64,000 nucleotides of DNA, taken from NCBI RefSeq assembly GCF_039388985.1, contig NZ_CP135021.1:124001-188000 (forward strand), given 5' to 3'. The stretch's first letter is position 1. Each line of letters begins with the position of its first letter. The notes beneath the pieces are model-generated. The model searched no databases. It saw nothing but the letters and a program-made list of their open reading frames with translations, and had not been told where the DNA came from. The translations under genes and the position numbers were made by a program. This document shows, in pieces, positions 7,208 to 19,403 of this stretch. This stretch comes from Buchnera aphidicola (Aphis aurantii) (GTDB taxonomy: Bacteria > Pseudomonadota > Gammaproteobacteria > Enterobacterales > Enterobacteriaceae).

Positions 7208-8197
7208 ATGTTAATATTAGAAAAATTATGGAATATTATTAAAAATGAAATCAACAATTCTAATAATATAGAAATATTAGATTCAATTAAAATTAAATAT
7301 TTAGGAAAAAATGGAATTTTTAATCATTATATAAAAAACTTAAAAAGTTTTTCTTTTGAAGAAAAAAAAAAATACAATATTATTATCAATATTATTAAAA
7401 AAAAAACAATATCTAAAATTAATGTAAAAAAAATTGAAATAAATAAAAATATTTTAACACAGCGTATTGATAAAGAAAAAATTGATATATCTTTACCTGG
7501 TCGTCAAATTCAAAAAGGTTCTATTCATCCTATACATCATAGTATTAATTGTATACAAAATTTTTTTTACAAATTAGGTTTTCAATCACTTAATGGATTA
7601 GAAATAGAGGATGAATATCATAATTTTGATGCGTTAAATATACCTAAAAATCATCCTGCACGTGATACTCATGATACTTTTTGGTTAGATAAAAATCGAT
7701 TATTAAGAACTCAAACATCTACTATGCAAATTCGAATTATGAAATCAAAAAAACCTCCAATGAGATTTATTTTTCCAGGAAAAGTATATCGTAATGATTA
7801 TGATGCTACACATACGCCTATGTTTCATCAAGTAGAAGGTTTAATAGTTGAAAAAAATATTAATTTTTCACATTTAAAATGGATTATATATAATTTTATA
7901 TATCATTTTTTTAATAAAAAAGTTCTACTTAGATTTCGACCATCTTATTTTCCTTTTACCACACCTTCAGCTGAAGTTGATATGATGACTGATTCTACAA
8001 AATGGTTAGAAATTTTAGGTTGTGGGATGGTTCATCCATTAGTTTTAAAAAATGTTAATATCGATTCTAAGATTTATTCTGCTTGTGCATTTGGATTAGG
8101 AGTAGAACGAATTACTATGTTACGTTATGGTATTTCTGATCTTCGATCTTTTTTTGAAAATGATGTAAGGTTTATAAAACAATTTAAATATATTTAG
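7208..8197 (+). CDS. pheS: Phenylalanine--tRNA ligase alpha subunit
   Basis: Catalytic subunit of the alpha2-beta2 synthetase that charges tRNA-Phe. The 329-aa product (E. coli 327) has an N-terminal coiled-coil region rich in lysine and isoleucine (about 1-95) and the class II core, with motif 2 around F-P-G-K-V-Y-R-N-D-Y and motif 3 around A-F-G-L-G-V-E-R-I-T-M-L-R-Y-G. The N-terminal half is much more A+T-driven than the catalytic core and includes an 11-adenine run at 7362-7372 that is in frame but slippage-prone. pheT follows nine bases after the stop, so the two subunits are co-expressed. The gene lies behind the leader hairpin at 7133-7156. Confidence 0.97.
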   Translation: MLILEKLWNIIKNEINNSNNIEILDSIKIKYLGKNGIFNHYIKNLKSFSFEEKKKYNIIINIIKKKTISKINVKKIEINKNILTQRIDKEKIDISLPGRQIQKGSIHPIHHSINCIQNFFYKLGFQSLNGLEIEDEYHNFDALNIPKNHPARDTHDTFWLDKNRLLRTQTSTMQIRIMKSKKPPMRFIFPGKVYRNDYDATHTPMFHQVEGLIVEKNINFSHLKWIIYNFIYHFFNKKVLLRFRPSYFPFTTPSAEVDMMTDSTKWLEILGCGMVHPLVLKNVNIDSKIYSACAFGLGVERITMLRYGISDLRSFFENDVRFIKQFKYI

Positions 8198-8206
8198 TGA
8201 GGTAAA

Positions 8207-10621
8207 ATGAAATTTAGTGAAAAATGGATTCGAGAATGGGTTAATCCCGAAGTAAGTAGTATTGTTTTAAGTGATCAAATTGTTAACTCTGGTATAGAAA
8301 TTGAGTCTATTGAACAAGTAGTTCCTGTATTTAATGGTGTAGTAGTAGGGAAAATAATTTCTTGTACGACACATCCTGTCTTAAAAAATTTAAAAATAGT
8401 GCAAGTAGATGTAGGAAAAAAAAAGTTATTAAACATTGTATGTAAAGCTTTAAATTGTCGAAACCAAATAAAAGTAGCAGTAGCTACTGTTGGTAGTATA
8501 TTACCTAATAATATCAAAATTAATGTAAAAAAAATTTATAACGAAACATCTGAAGGAATGCTATGTTCTTTTTTTGAGCTAGGTTTGTTTAGTTCAAATA
8601 GTAATGAAATTATTGAGGTTCCAGAAAATATTCCAATAGGAACAAATATTAATGATTATTTATTATTAGAAGATAATATTATAAAAACAAATGTCACCCC
8701 TAATCGACCAGATGGATTAAGTATCATAGGTATAGCTCGGAACATTTCAGTTGTAAATAATATGGATATAACTTTATTAAAAGAAAAAGTTAATTCTATT
8801 ACTATTAATAAAAAATTTCCAATCTATAGTAATTTAGAAAAAAAAGATATTAATTTTTTTGGAAGAGTAATTGAGAATATTAATATTAATGTTCCAACTC
8901 CATTTTGGATGAAAAAAAAGTTATTTATGTCTGAAATGTTATCAGAAAATATAATCACAAATATTATAAATTATATTTTAATTGAAATTGGGCAGCCTTT
9001 AAATATATTAAATTCTGATTTAATAGATACTTTTATTCAGATTAACAAAACTCATACTAAATTAGTTTTAAATACACAAAAAGATATAAAAATTATTTTA
9101 GATGAAAACATATTAGGATTTTTTGATAAATCAAAAATATTATTTCTTCCTGGAAATATAAATTCTTATATTTTAGAAACAGATCATAATACTAAAAATA
9201 TATTTTTAACATCATATTCAGTAGATCGAGAATTTATTTTAAATATTTCGAAAATTGTCGGTTTTAATAGAATACTCAATTACCATAGTTATGGTATTGA
9301 TTTTTCTCTTCAAAAGTATGCTTTAGAGTATGCAACGAAATTAATTCTTCAAATATGTGGCGGAAATGCCGGTTTGATTACTTGTTACACAGATAATGAT
9401 TATCTTAAAAATACAAATAAAATTAAATTATACTATAAAAATATTAATAAAATAGTTGGTTTTTTTATTGATTCTGAGATTTTTTTAAATATTTTATTAC
9501 GTCTTGAATATAAAATAGAATCGAAAAAAGGTTATTGGAATGTTATCCCGCCTTCTTGGAGATTTGATATATTAATAGAAGAGGATGTAATAGGTGATAT
9601 ACTTCGAATATATAACTATAATAAAATTCCCTTAATTCCATTAAAAGAAAATTTCAATCGTGACGTTGATAAAAATACAAATGATCTAAAAAAAAATGAT
9701 ATATCTAATAAATTATCAAACTTACTTGTACATAGAGGTTATTATGAAATAATTACTTATCCATTTATTGACCCAGTATTACAAGAAAATATTTTATCAA
9801 AAAATGGAAAAGAATTATTTATTTCTAATCCTATTTCTAAAGATTTTTCTTGTATGCGAATATCGTTATGGCCTGGTCTTATTCAAACTCTTTTATATAA
9901 TATTAATCGGAAACAAGATAGTTTACGTTTTTTCGAGCAAGGTTTATGTTTTTTGATGGATGATAAGAAAAATCTTGGAGTAGATCAAAAAATGTTATTA
10001 GGAGGCGTGATTAGTGGTTTTCATAATAAAGAAAATTGGTTTTCTAAAAGAAGAAAAGTAGATTTTTATGATATAAAAGGTGATATAGAATCCATATTAG
10101 AATTAATATGTGATATAACTCATGATGTAAAAATAAAAAATAAAAAAGTACGTGGATTACATCCCAATCAAAGTGCAAAAATTTTTTTAAATGATAATTT
10201 TGTTGGTAACTTTGGTAAAGTCCATCCAATTTTAGAAGAAAAATTTGATTTAAATAGTAATACGTTTTTATTTGAATTATTAATTGATAAAATTTTTGAT
10301 TTAACAGTTTATAGGGATTATAAAATAAAAGAATATTCTAAATTTCCTAGTAGTCGTCGAGATATTTCTATATTAATATCAGAGAGTACTTCGTACGAAG
10401 ATATTATTAAAGTATGTAAAAATTGTTTAATAGATAAAAAAGTAGATATTAATTTATTTGATCTTTATTCATGTGAAAAATTTTTCAATAAAAAAAGTTT
10501 AGGAATAAGTTTTACTTTTCAAGATGATAAAAAAACTTTAAAAGAAAATGAAATTAATCTTATGCTCGATCATTGCATAAAAACGTTAACAAATAAATTT
10601 CAAATTATTTTAAGGAAATAA
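8207..10621 (+). CDS. pheT: Phenylalanine--tRNA ligase beta subunit with degenerate editing domain
   Basis: Partner of PheS; it binds tRNA and in most bacteria removes mischarged tyrosine. The 804-aa product (E. coli 795) has the N-terminal tRNA-binding EMAP-like fold (about 40-150), B1/B5 and catalytic-like domains, and a C-terminal anticodon-binding ferredoxin-like domain (about 710-804) with F-P-S-S-R-R-D-I-S. The B3/B4 editing region (about 210-370) is highly eroded: E. coli G-Q-P-M-H becomes G-Q-P-L-N (N266), the glutamate in L-L-E-C is threonine (T335), the G-G-I-F-G-G loop is gone and the H-T-D-A-S segment is not recognisable. Proofreading is therefore probably lost, while tRNA binding and subunit pairing are kept. 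GAGGTAAA precedes the ATG. ihfA follows after four bases. Confidence 0.97.
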   Translation: MKFSEKWIREWVNPEVSSIVLSDQIVNSGIEIESIEQVVPVFNGVVVGKIISCTTHPVLKNLKIVQVDVGKKKLLNIVCKALNCRNQIKVAVATVGSILPNNIKINVKKIYNETSEGMLCSFFELGLFSSNSNEIIEVPENIPIGTNINDYLLLEDNIIKTNVTPNRPDGLSIIGIARNISVVNNMDITLLKEKVNSITINKKFPIYSNLEKKDINFFGRVIENININVPTPFWMKKKLFMSEMLSENIITNIINYILIEIGQPLNILNSDLIDTFIQINKTHTKLVLNTQKDIKIILDENILGFFDKSKILFLPGNINSYILETDHNTKNIFLTSYSVDREFILNISKIVGFNRILNYHSYGIDFSLQKYALEYATKLILQICGGNAGLITCYTDNDYLKNTNKIKLYYKNINKIVGFFIDSEIFLNILLRLEYKIESKKGYWNVIPPSWRFDILIEEDVIGDILRIYNYNKIPLIPLKENFNRDVDKNTNDLKKNDISNKLSNLLVHRGYYEIITYPFIDPVLQENILSKNGKELFISNPISKDFSCMRISLWPGLIQTLLYNINRKQDSLRFFEQGLCFLMDDKKNLGVDQKMLLGGVISGFHNKENWFSKRRKVDFYDIKGDIESILELICDITHDVKIKNKKVRGLHPNQSAKIFLNDNFVGNFGKVHPILEEKFDLNSNTFLFELLIDKIFDLTVYRDYKIKEYSKFPSSRRDISILISESTSYEDIIKVCKNCLIDKKVDINLFDLYSCEKFFNKKSLGISFTFQDDKKTLKENEINLMLDHCIKTLTNKFQIILRK

Positions 10622-10625
10622 ATTT

Positions 10626-10928
10626 ATGGTATTAACAAAAGCTGAAATTTCAGAAAATTTATTTGAAAAATTAAAATTAACTAAACGTGATTCAAAAGCA
10701 TTTGTAGAATTTTTTTTTGAAGAAATAAGAAAATCTTTAGAACAGGGAGAGAATGTTAAATTATCTGGATTTGGAAATTTTCAATTAAAAAATAAAAAAG
10801 AACGTCCAGGTAGAAACCCAAAAACAGGTAAAAAAGTAATTATTTCGAAAAGACGAGTAGTTACTTTTAAAGCTGGTCAAAAATTAAAAAATCGTGTTGA
10901 ACATTGTTTTGTAAAATCAAAATATTAA
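10626..10928 (+). CDS. ihfA: Integration host factor alpha subunit (nucleoid DNA-bending protein)
   Basis: A 100-aa HU/IHF-family protein. The beta-arm region contains G-R-N-P-K-T-G-K followed by the [15 protein letters not shown] core, and the N-terminal L-T-K-A-E-I-S is the typical IHF-alpha opening (E. coli 99 aa). The start has AAGGAA upstream, within the end of pheT. In E. coli it also follows pheT. No ihfB is in this window; if IHF-beta is absent from the genome it would have to act as a homodimer or with HU. In a genome with few regulators it most likely serves nucleoid structure (inference). Confidence 0.95.
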   Translation: MVLTKAEISENLFEKLKLTKRDSKAFVEFFFEEIRKSLEQGENVKLSGFGNFQLKNKKERPGRNPKTGKKVIISKRRVVTFKAGQKLKNRVEHCFVKSKY

Positions 10929-10959
10929 TATTTAATTTAATTTTTTAAAGAAATAAAAT

Positions 10960-13171
<2,212 letters not shown>

Positions 13172-13211
13172 GTTTATATTTATTAACATATAATTTAGAG
13201 GATGTTATAAA

Positions 13212-13553
13212 ATGAGTATTTTGATTGAACATGCCAATGCTTCTACAAACCAACCAATAGAAGGAAGTTCTTATTCTTTAATTATTATGCTGGTAATTTT
13301 TTTAATAATTTTTTATTTTATGCTTTTTCGTCCTCAACAAAAAAAAGAAAAAGAACGAAAAAACCTAATGAAATTAATTTCTGTAGGTGATGAAGTAATG
13401 ACAACTAGTGGTTTCTTAGGACGTGTAAAACATATCACAGAAAATGGATATATTTTATTAGAACTAAATGATAAAAATGAAATCTTTATAAAAAAAGATT
13501 TTATAGTTTCATTACTTCCTAAAAATACTTTAGAATCTTTAAAAAATAAATAA
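13212..13553 (+). CDS. yajC: YajC, Sec translocase accessory membrane protein
   Basis: A small inner-membrane protein that in E. coli joins SecD and SecF in the SecDFyajC complex. The 113-aa product has one hydrophobic segment (about residues 22-42) followed by the family motif F-R-P-Q-Q-K-K-E-K-E-R and the V-G-D-E-V-M-T-T-S-G block. GAGG lies before the ATG. In E. coli secD and secF come next; here the next gene is the convergent glyS, so yajC is an orphan at this locus. It might act with SecYEG alone or be drifting. Confidence 0.93.
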   Translation: MSILIEHANASTNQPIEGSSYSLIIMLVIFLIIFYFMLFRPQQKKEKERKNLMKLISVGDEVMTTSGFLGRVKHITENGYILLELNDKNEIFIKKDFIVSLLPKNTLESLKNK

Positions 13554-13597
13554 TAAAAATTTTTAATTAATTTTGAATTATGTTTACTTAAATTTTT

Positions 13598-15667
13598 TTA
13601 GTATAAATAAGAAAAATTTGCTACTTTAAAAAAATTTTCTTTTACTTTTTTTAATAAAATTAATCTATTATTTTTAATTTCAGGATCAAAATGATCTATT
13701 TGAACTTGATTAAAAAAGTTATTTATAGGATATTCAAAATTTTTTAATCTTAATAAAATTAATTTATATTTCTTTTCTATAAATAATTTTTTTGTATCAT
13801 TATTAAAATTTTTTATTTCTTTAAATAATTTTTTTTCTTCTTCAGTTTTTATAAGATTAATATTAATTTGATTAATATTTATATGTTTTTTATGTATTTC
13901 TAATATTTTATCTATTCTTTTTATTGTTAAAAAAATTGATTTTGATTGTTCTTGTTTTTGAAAATATGATATTGCTTTAACTCTTTTGTCTATATCTAGA
14001 ATATCTTTGAATTGAAGAGAAAATATAGATTGAACTACTTTAGTATCATATCCTTGTTTTTCATAAAAAAATAATAATCTGAATTTAAAGAATTCTATAA
14101 TTTTATTAGATATTGATGTAGTATCTAATTCATGTTTATTATAAATTTTAATACTATTAAAAATTAACAATTTTAAATCTAAAGATATTTTATTATTAAT
14201 AATAATATGTATTATTCCTATTGCAGCTCTTCTTAAACCAAATGGATCTTTATTTGATAAAGGTATTTGATTACTTAAAAACATACCGCATAAAGTATCT
14301 ATTTTATCTGAAATTGATAATATAGACCCATTAATAGTAGATGGCAGTTTATCTCCGGAAAAGGATGGTAGATATTGTTCTTTAATAGATATAGAAACTT
14401 CATATTTTTCTTTGTTTTGATTAGCATAATACATTCCTATTATACCTTGTAGTTCTGGAAATTCACACACCATATCTGTAAGCAAATCACATTTTGATAA
14501 CATTGCTGATTTTTTTAAATCAACTTTATTATTGTTATCCGATAATAAATTTACAAGTGCTGCTAACCGAAGAGTTTTATCATACAATGTGCCTAAATTA
14601 TTGTGAAATGAGACTTTTTTTAATAATGGAAGATAATCTAACAATTTTGTTTTATTATCTTTTTTTAAGAAAAAAATTACATCAGTTAGTCTGGCTTTCA
14701 TGATGTTTTCAGTATCTAATATAATTCGATTATTATTGTCTGGACGAATATTAGTTACAAAAATAAAATATGGTAAAAGTTTTTTTTTGTGATATATCGG
14801 AAAACATTTTTGTTTTTTTTCTATAATATAAATAAGAATTTCATCTGGTATAGAGTCAATATATTTGTCTTCAAAAGTAGCTAATAAACATTGAGGTGAT
14901 TCTACCATGGAATTGATTTCTTCTAAAAGATTGAAGTTTATTATGACTTGTCCATTTACCTTTTGAGCAACTTTGTGTATTTCTGCTTTAATTTTTTCTT
15001 TACGCTGTATATAATCAGCAATAATAAAACTACGTTGAAATAAAATAAATGGATATTCTTTAGGATGACTTAGATGTATTTTTTGTTCTTTATAAGATAT
15101 ATGATTATGAAGTATATTTGTAGAATTAATATGAAAAATTTTATTATTAATTATTTTTTTGTCTAGCATCATGAAAATATTTCGAATAGGACGAAAAAAT
15201 TTAGTGTTGTTTACTTCCCACCGCATTAAATTTTTTTTAATATTAATTTTTTTTAATGATGTTTCTACTATTTTAGGAAGTAATTTTTCGATATTTTTTT
15301 GTTTTTGTTCTATATAGTATACTATCCATTCACCTTTTTCATTTGTTAATTTGCTTGCTTTATTTATTTCAATACCAATGTTTTTAGCCCAAGAATATGC
15401 GATTTTTGTTGGAGTTCCATCTGGATTGAAAGAATTTTTAAAAGAAGGTCCTTTTTTTAAAATTTTTTTTATTTGTTCAGAGGTATCAATATCTATAACT
15501 TTTAGCGCTAATCTTCGAGAAGTAGAAAAATGATCAATTTTCTTATATTTAATGTTGTATAAATTCAGTTCAGAAATAAAGTTCTCATAAAACAAAACAA
15601 TTAATTGATATAATATTTTTGAAGGTAGTTCTTCTGTTCCTATTTCAACTAAAAATATTTTTTTCAT
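13598..15667 (-). CDS. glyS: Glycine--tRNA ligase beta subunit
   Basis: Beta subunit of the bacterial-type alpha2-beta2 glycyl-tRNA synthetase; it carries tRNA recognition including the C-terminal anticodon-binding region. The product is 689 aa, as in E. coli, beginning F-L-V-E-I-G-T-E-E-L-P. The conserved D-P-F-G-L-R-R-A-A segment and the S-G-D-K-L-P-S-T block are present. The start has AAGAGA upstream. It follows glyQ by 14 bp on the same strand, giving a two-gene unit. Lysine and isoleucine have replaced many E. coli residues, as expected of A+T drift. Confidence 0.97.
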   Translation of the reverse strand: MKKIFLVEIGTEELPSKILYQLIVLFYENFISELNLYNIKYKKIDHFSTSRRLALKVIDIDTSEQIKKILKKGPSFKNSFNPDGTPTKIAYSWAKNIGIEINKASKLTNEKGEWIVYYIEQKQKNIEKLLPKIVETSLKKINIKKNLMRWEVNNTKFFRPIRNIFMMLDKKIINNKIFHINSTNILHNHISYKEQKIHLSHPKEYPFILFQRSFIIADYIQRKEKIKAEIHKVAQKVNGQVIINFNLLEEINSMVESPQCLLATFEDKYIDSIPDEILIYIIEKKQKCFPIYHKKKLLPYFIFVTNIRPDNNNRIILDTENIMKARLTDVIFFLKKDNKTKLLDYLPLLKKVSFHNNLGTLYDKTLRLAALVNLLSDNNNKVDLKKSAMLSKCDLLTDMVCEFPELQGIIGMYYANQNKEKYEVSISIKEQYLPSFSGDKLPSTINGSILSISDKIDTLCGMFLSNQIPLSNKDPFGLRRAAIGIIHIIINNKISLDLKLLIFNSIKIYNKHELDTTSISNKIIEFFKFRLLFFYEKQGYDTKVVQSIFSLQFKDILDIDKRVKAISYFQKQEQSKSIFLTIKRIDKILEIHKKHININQININLIKTEEEKKLFKEIKNFNNDTKKLFIEKKYKLILLRLKNFEYPINNFFNQVQIDHFDPEIKNNRLILLKKVKENFFKVANFSYLY

Positions 15668-15681
15668 TATTTTCTCTTTTA

Positions 15682-16578
15682 TTAATATGATTTATATTTT
15701 AATTTTAAATGTGAGTTTAAATATTCTTTTGCAGTTTTTTTAGTTAAGCTTCTAATTTTTAAAATATAATTTTGACGTTCGCTGGAAGATATTGCTTTTC
15801 TAGAATCTAATAAATTAAATATATGGTTTGCTTGTAATATTTTTTCATAAGCTACTAATAATAATGGTGGTTTTAAGTTGATTAAATTATTTGCTTCAAA
15901 CATATAATTTTCAAAATACTGAAATAATAAATCAATATTTGCATATTCAAAATTATACTTTGATTGCTCTATTTCATTTTCCTTAAAAATATCACCATAG
16001 GTGATAGTTTGAAATTTATTTGAACTCCAAATTAAGTTATACACATTTGATTGATTTTGCATATGCATTGCAATTCTTTCTAAACCATATGTAATTTCTA
16101 TAGTAATAGGATTACATTCTATTCCACCCATTTGTTGAAAGTAAGTAAATTGAGTAATTTCCATTCCGTTCAACCAAACTTCCCATCCAATACCCCATGC
16201 GCCTAAAGTAGGATTTTCCCAATTATCTTCGACAAATCGTATATCATTATTTTTTTCATCTATTTTAAGTAAATTTAATGATTCTAGATACATATTTTGA
16301 ATATTTTTTACTGGAGGTTTAAGAATTACTTGAAATTGATAGTAATTTTGTAAACGATTTGGATTTTTTGCATATCTTCCATCGGTTGGTCGTCTACAAC
16401 ATTGCACATAAGCTGCTTTAATAGGGTTTGAACCAAGCGCTCTTAAAAATGTTATATTATGAAAAGTACCTGCTCCCATAGGTAAATCTAATGGTTGAAA
16501 AATAATACATTCCTGTTCTGTCCAATATTTTTGTAAAATTTGAATTAAGTTATAAAAAGTATTGTAATGATTTTTCAT
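15682..16578 (-). CDS. glyQ: Glycine--tRNA ligase alpha subunit
   Basis: Catalytic class II subunit of glycyl-tRNA synthetase. The 298-aa product (E. coli 303) is highly conserved: [29 protein letters not shown] and [26 protein letters not shown] precedes the ATG. It leads the glyQ-glyS pair; its promoter must lie within the 622-bp spacer to its right. Confidence 0.98.
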   Translation of the reverse strand: MKNHYNTFYNLIQILQKYWTEQECIIFQPLDLPMGAGTFHNITFLRALGSNPIKAAYVQCCRRPTDGRYAKNPNRLQNYYQFQVILKPPVKNIQNMYLESLNLLKIDEKNNDIRFVEDNWENPTLGAWGIGWEVWLNGMEITQFTYFQQMGGIECNPITIEITYGLERIAMHMQNQSNVYNLIWSSNKFQTITYGDIFKENEIEQSKYNFEYANIDLLFQYFENYMFEANNLINLKPPLLLVAYEKILQANHIFNLLDSRKAISSSERQNYILKIRSLTKKTAKEYLNSHLKLKYKSY

Positions 16579-17200
16579 ATTATTCCTTGAAAAAAATAAT
16601 TTTTTTATCTTTTGTTGTATTGTAGAAAACGATATAGAATTTAATTTATTCGTTTTTAAGAAGAAATTTAAATACGATTCAAATTAATACAAAAGTTAAA
16701 TGGATATAAAATATTTTATTACTGCATAAAGTTGGAAATCTTTTTCAAAAATACAACAGTATACAAATGCATTAATCATTAATGGACCAATAAAAAATTA
16801 TTCATATTTTAAATTTAAATTTTAAAATTATAGTTTTATGACAATTCTAATCATATATCAAAATAAATAATAATGAAATTTTTATAGATGGAAGTTATAA
16901 AAATTTTTAAGAAATTCAATTTATAGAAAATAGCATAATTACATGATATAATAATTGTGTATAATTTAATATTAATTAACTTATATTAGATATTTTTTGA
17001 CTATTATTTATGAAGATTGTTATTTTATCTTTAATAAATTCATTAAAAATTAATAATATTTGTTACAGTTTTTAAAAAAAATTAAAAAATATATTCAATT
17101 TATTTAATTGATTAAAGTATTTTTTATCAGTATGATATGGTTTTTAATTTTAAATATTTCAATCAATTTTTAATTTTTTTAAAATTTAATGGATATTATA
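16579..17200. other. 622-bp gene-free spacer between divergent glyQ and nfo
   Basis: The longest non-coding stretch in the window. I see no open frame of useful length, no tRNA-like fold and no recognisable protein remnant. It is extremely A+T rich, contains short palindromes (for example 16770-16784) and several TATAAT-like hexamers (for example 16960-16965), and must carry the glyQ and nfo promoters. Its length suggests the eroded remains of one or more lost genes. Confidence 0.6.
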
Positions 17201-18040
17201 ATGAGATATATTGGCGCGCATGTGAGTTCTTCAGGTGGTTTAGATCAAGCCGTTTTTCGAGCATCTCAATTAGATGCTACAGCTTTTTCATTTTTTACTA
17301 AAAATCAGCTACAATGGTATGCGCCTTCTCAAAGTAAATTAAATATAGATAATTTTAAGAAAGCTTGCGTTAAATATAATTTTTCTTTGGAAAAAATTTT
17401 GCCTCATAGCAGTTATTTAATTAATTTAGGTCATCCTATTAATGATGCATTAAAAAAATCTAGAATAGCATTTATTGATGAAATAAATCGTTGTGATGAA
17501 CTAGGTTTACATTTTTTGAATTTTCATCCAGGAAGCCATTTAAATCAAATTTCAGAAATAAACTGTTTATCAAAAATTTCTGAATCAATTAATATAGCTT
17601 TGGAAAAAACTAAAAATGTAATCGCTGTAATAGAAAATACTGCAGGACAAGGTACTAATGTTGGATATTGTTTTGAGCATTTATACGAAATTATCAATAA
17701 AATAGATAACAAATCTAGAGTTGGAGTTTGCCTTGATACTTGTCATTTATTTACAGCAGGATATGATTTAAGAACGAAAGAAAATTGTAAAAATACATTT
17801 GATAAATTTTTTGATTTAATCGAATTTAAATATTTAAAAGGATTTCATTTGAATGATTCTAAAAGAGAATTTAATAGTCGTATTGATCGACATGAAAGTT
17901 TAGGTTTAGGCCAAATGGGAACATTAGTTTTTGAATGGATTGTTAAAAATCAATCTTTTTCTCATATACCTATGATACTAGAAACTAGTAATTCTAAAAT
18001 ATGGAAAAAAGAAATTTCCTGGTTAAGATCAATTCAATAA
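17201..18040 (+). CDS. nfo: Endonuclease IV (AP endonuclease)
   Basis: Cuts DNA 5' to abasic sites and removes blocked 3' ends, in base excision repair. The 279-aa TIM-barrel product starts M-R-Y-I-G-A-H-V-S like E. coli Nfo (285 aa). Zinc-site motifs are present: [21 protein letters not shown] and H-L-N-D-S-K, then D-R-H-E-S-L-G. The ATG at 17201 is chosen by homology and because GGA lies eight bases before it; an in-frame ATG at 17189 would add four unrelated residues. It is followed 31 bp later by rplY. Confidence 0.97.
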   Translation: MRYIGAHVSSSGGLDQAVFRASQLDATAFSFFTKNQLQWYAPSQSKLNIDNFKKACVKYNFSLEKILPHSSYLINLGHPINDALKKSRIAFIDEINRCDELGLHFLNFHPGSHLNQISEINCLSKISESINIALEKTKNVIAVIENTAGQGTNVGYCFEHLYEIINKIDNKSRVGVCLDTCHLFTAGYDLRTKENCKNTFDKFFDLIEFKYLKGFHLNDSKREFNSRIDRHESLGLGQMGTLVFEWIVKNQSFSHIPMILETSNSKIWKKEISWLRSIQ

Positions 18041-18071
18041 TCATTTTATTATTAAAAGAGAAACGTATATT

Positions 18072-18356
18072 ATGTTAATTATTAACGCAAAAATAAGAGA
18101 AAAAAGAGGAAAAAGTTTTAGTAGAAAATTGCGTATTGAAAATAAATTTCCTGCTATTCTGTATGGTTTAAATAAAAAACCTATTTCTCTAATATTAGAT
18201 CATAATTCTGTATTTAATTTACAAAAAAAAATAGATTTTTATAAAAACACATTGCTACTTTTCATTGAAAATAAAGAGTATAAAGTTAAAGTACAATCTG
18301 TTCAAAGACATGCATTTAAACTAAAGTTACTACATATCGACTTTTTATATATGTAG
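18072..18356 (+). CDS. rplY: 50S ribosomal protein L25
   Basis: Short-form L25, which binds 5S rRNA. The 94-aa product equals the E. coli length; its G-K-x-x-S-R-K-L-R and F-P-A-I-L-Y-G segments are typical, and the C-terminal H-I-D-F-L matches the family end. Its neighbours nfo and yabI are not its E. coli neighbours, so the position reflects rearrangement. Confidence 0.95.
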   Translation: MLIINAKIREKRGKSFSRKLRIENKFPAILYGLNKKPISLILDHNSVFNLQKKIDFYKNTLLLFIENKEYKVKVQSVQRHAFKLKLLHIDFLYM

Positions 18357-18413
18357 TTAAAATTTAATTAGCAATAAATTTATTAAAAACTTTTAAAAAA
18401 ATTGTTTATTTTT

Positions 18414-19172
18414 TTAAAATAATATAGTTGACAAAACTTTTTTAAAAATCATCATTGTAGGATGAAATTGTATTAATATGAGACCAATAATTCCAGATAA
18501 TAAAAATATTAATGCTATAAATCCTATATTTTTTTGAAAAATATTCATGTTATTTTTATTTATATTTTTTGTTTTCCACCATTTTGATGTTAGCCATATC
18601 CCAATCCAAATAAAAATGGCAATAAATAACAAAAACCATTTAAAATAATTATTACTAGAATCTGTAGGTATATTAATGGTGATACCTGCAATAATTCCTG
18701 GGAAAAAATATATTGGAGGCCATAATATACATCCTATCAAACTAGGTAAAATAAATTTTTTTAATGGTAATTTTAACATCCCAGAAACCATAGGTACTAG
18801 TGGTCTTGTAGGTCCGATAAAACGACCAATTAATATTGTTAACATGCTATGTTTATTTAATAAGACCTTTGTTTTTTCTAGTATTTTATTGTGTTTTTTT
18901 AGAAAGGAAAGATTATGTAACCAATTTTTAAAATATAGCCCAATATAATATGACAACCAATCTCCTAGTAAACATCCAATGATACCTGATATCCAAGAAG
19001 GATAAAAAGATAATTTTCCGTTACCTATAAATGTACCTAATGTTGCCATGAATACTATCCCAGGAAGTAATAGTCCAATTAAAGCAAGAGATTCTAAAAA
19101 AGAAACTATACCTACTATGAATAGTGAATATATTAAAGAATGTGTTATTAAAGATGTTAACCAATATTCCAT
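18414..19172 (-). CDS. yabI: DedA-family inner-membrane protein YabI
   Basis: DedA proteins are membrane proteins recently linked to undecaprenyl-phosphate or phospholipid flipping and membrane homeostasis. The 252-aa product (E. coli YabI 254) has the signature I-G-R-F-I-G-P-T-R-P-L-V-P-M-V-S-G-M-L and an N-terminal re-entrant hydrophobic block E-S-L-A-L-I-G-L-L-L-P-G. Several membrane segments occupy about residues 10-45, 50-75, 130-165, 180-200 and 220-245. In E. coli yabI lies on the same side of surA at greater distance, so it marks the edge of a collinear block. It ends convergently with rplY, 57 bp away. Confidence 0.93.
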   Translation of the reverse strand: MEYWLTSLITHSLIYSLFIVGIVSFLESLALIGLLLPGIVFMATLGTFIGNGKLSFYPSWISGIIGCLLGDWLSYYIGLYFKNWLHNLSFLKKHNKILEKTKVLLNKHSMLTILIGRFIGPTRPLVPMVSGMLKLPLKKFILPSLIGCILWPPIYFFPGIIAGITINIPTDSSNNYFKWFLLFIAIFIWIGIWLTSKWWKTKNINKNNMNIFQKNIGFIALIFLLSGIIGLILIQFHPTMMIFKKVLSTILF

Positions 19173-19338
19173 AAATATCCATTTTTAATTTAATTTGTTT
19201 GAACGAATTTTTAATAAATTTTAAAATATTTTGATGAATTCTTAATTTATACTTTTTTTATAAAAATCTCAAGAAAATATTTTAAAAACCGTGATTAAAT
19301 TAAAAAATTTTATAAATTTAAAAAAATAAAATTTTGTA

Positions 19339-19355
19339 TTAGAATACCATTCTAA
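19339..19355. repeat. Inverted repeat upstream of surA
   Basis: TTAGAAT at 19339-19345 is repeated inverted as ATTCTAA at 19349-19355 with a three-base spacer. A TATAAT hexamer follows at 19368-19373 and the surA start is at 19404. The repeat would overlap the -35 area of a promoter using that hexamer, so it could be an operator or merely a chance A+T palindrome. Confidence 0.3.
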
Positions 19356-19403
19356 TCTAAAAATCGTTATAATGAAGAATTTAAAAATCAAAGAAGAATA
19401 AAA

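Noticed and set aside
16770-16784. Palindrome CATTAAT-C-ATTAATG in the glyQ-nfo spacer
   Set aside because: A one-base loop cannot form an RNA hairpin, and short A+T palindromes are expected by chance here.
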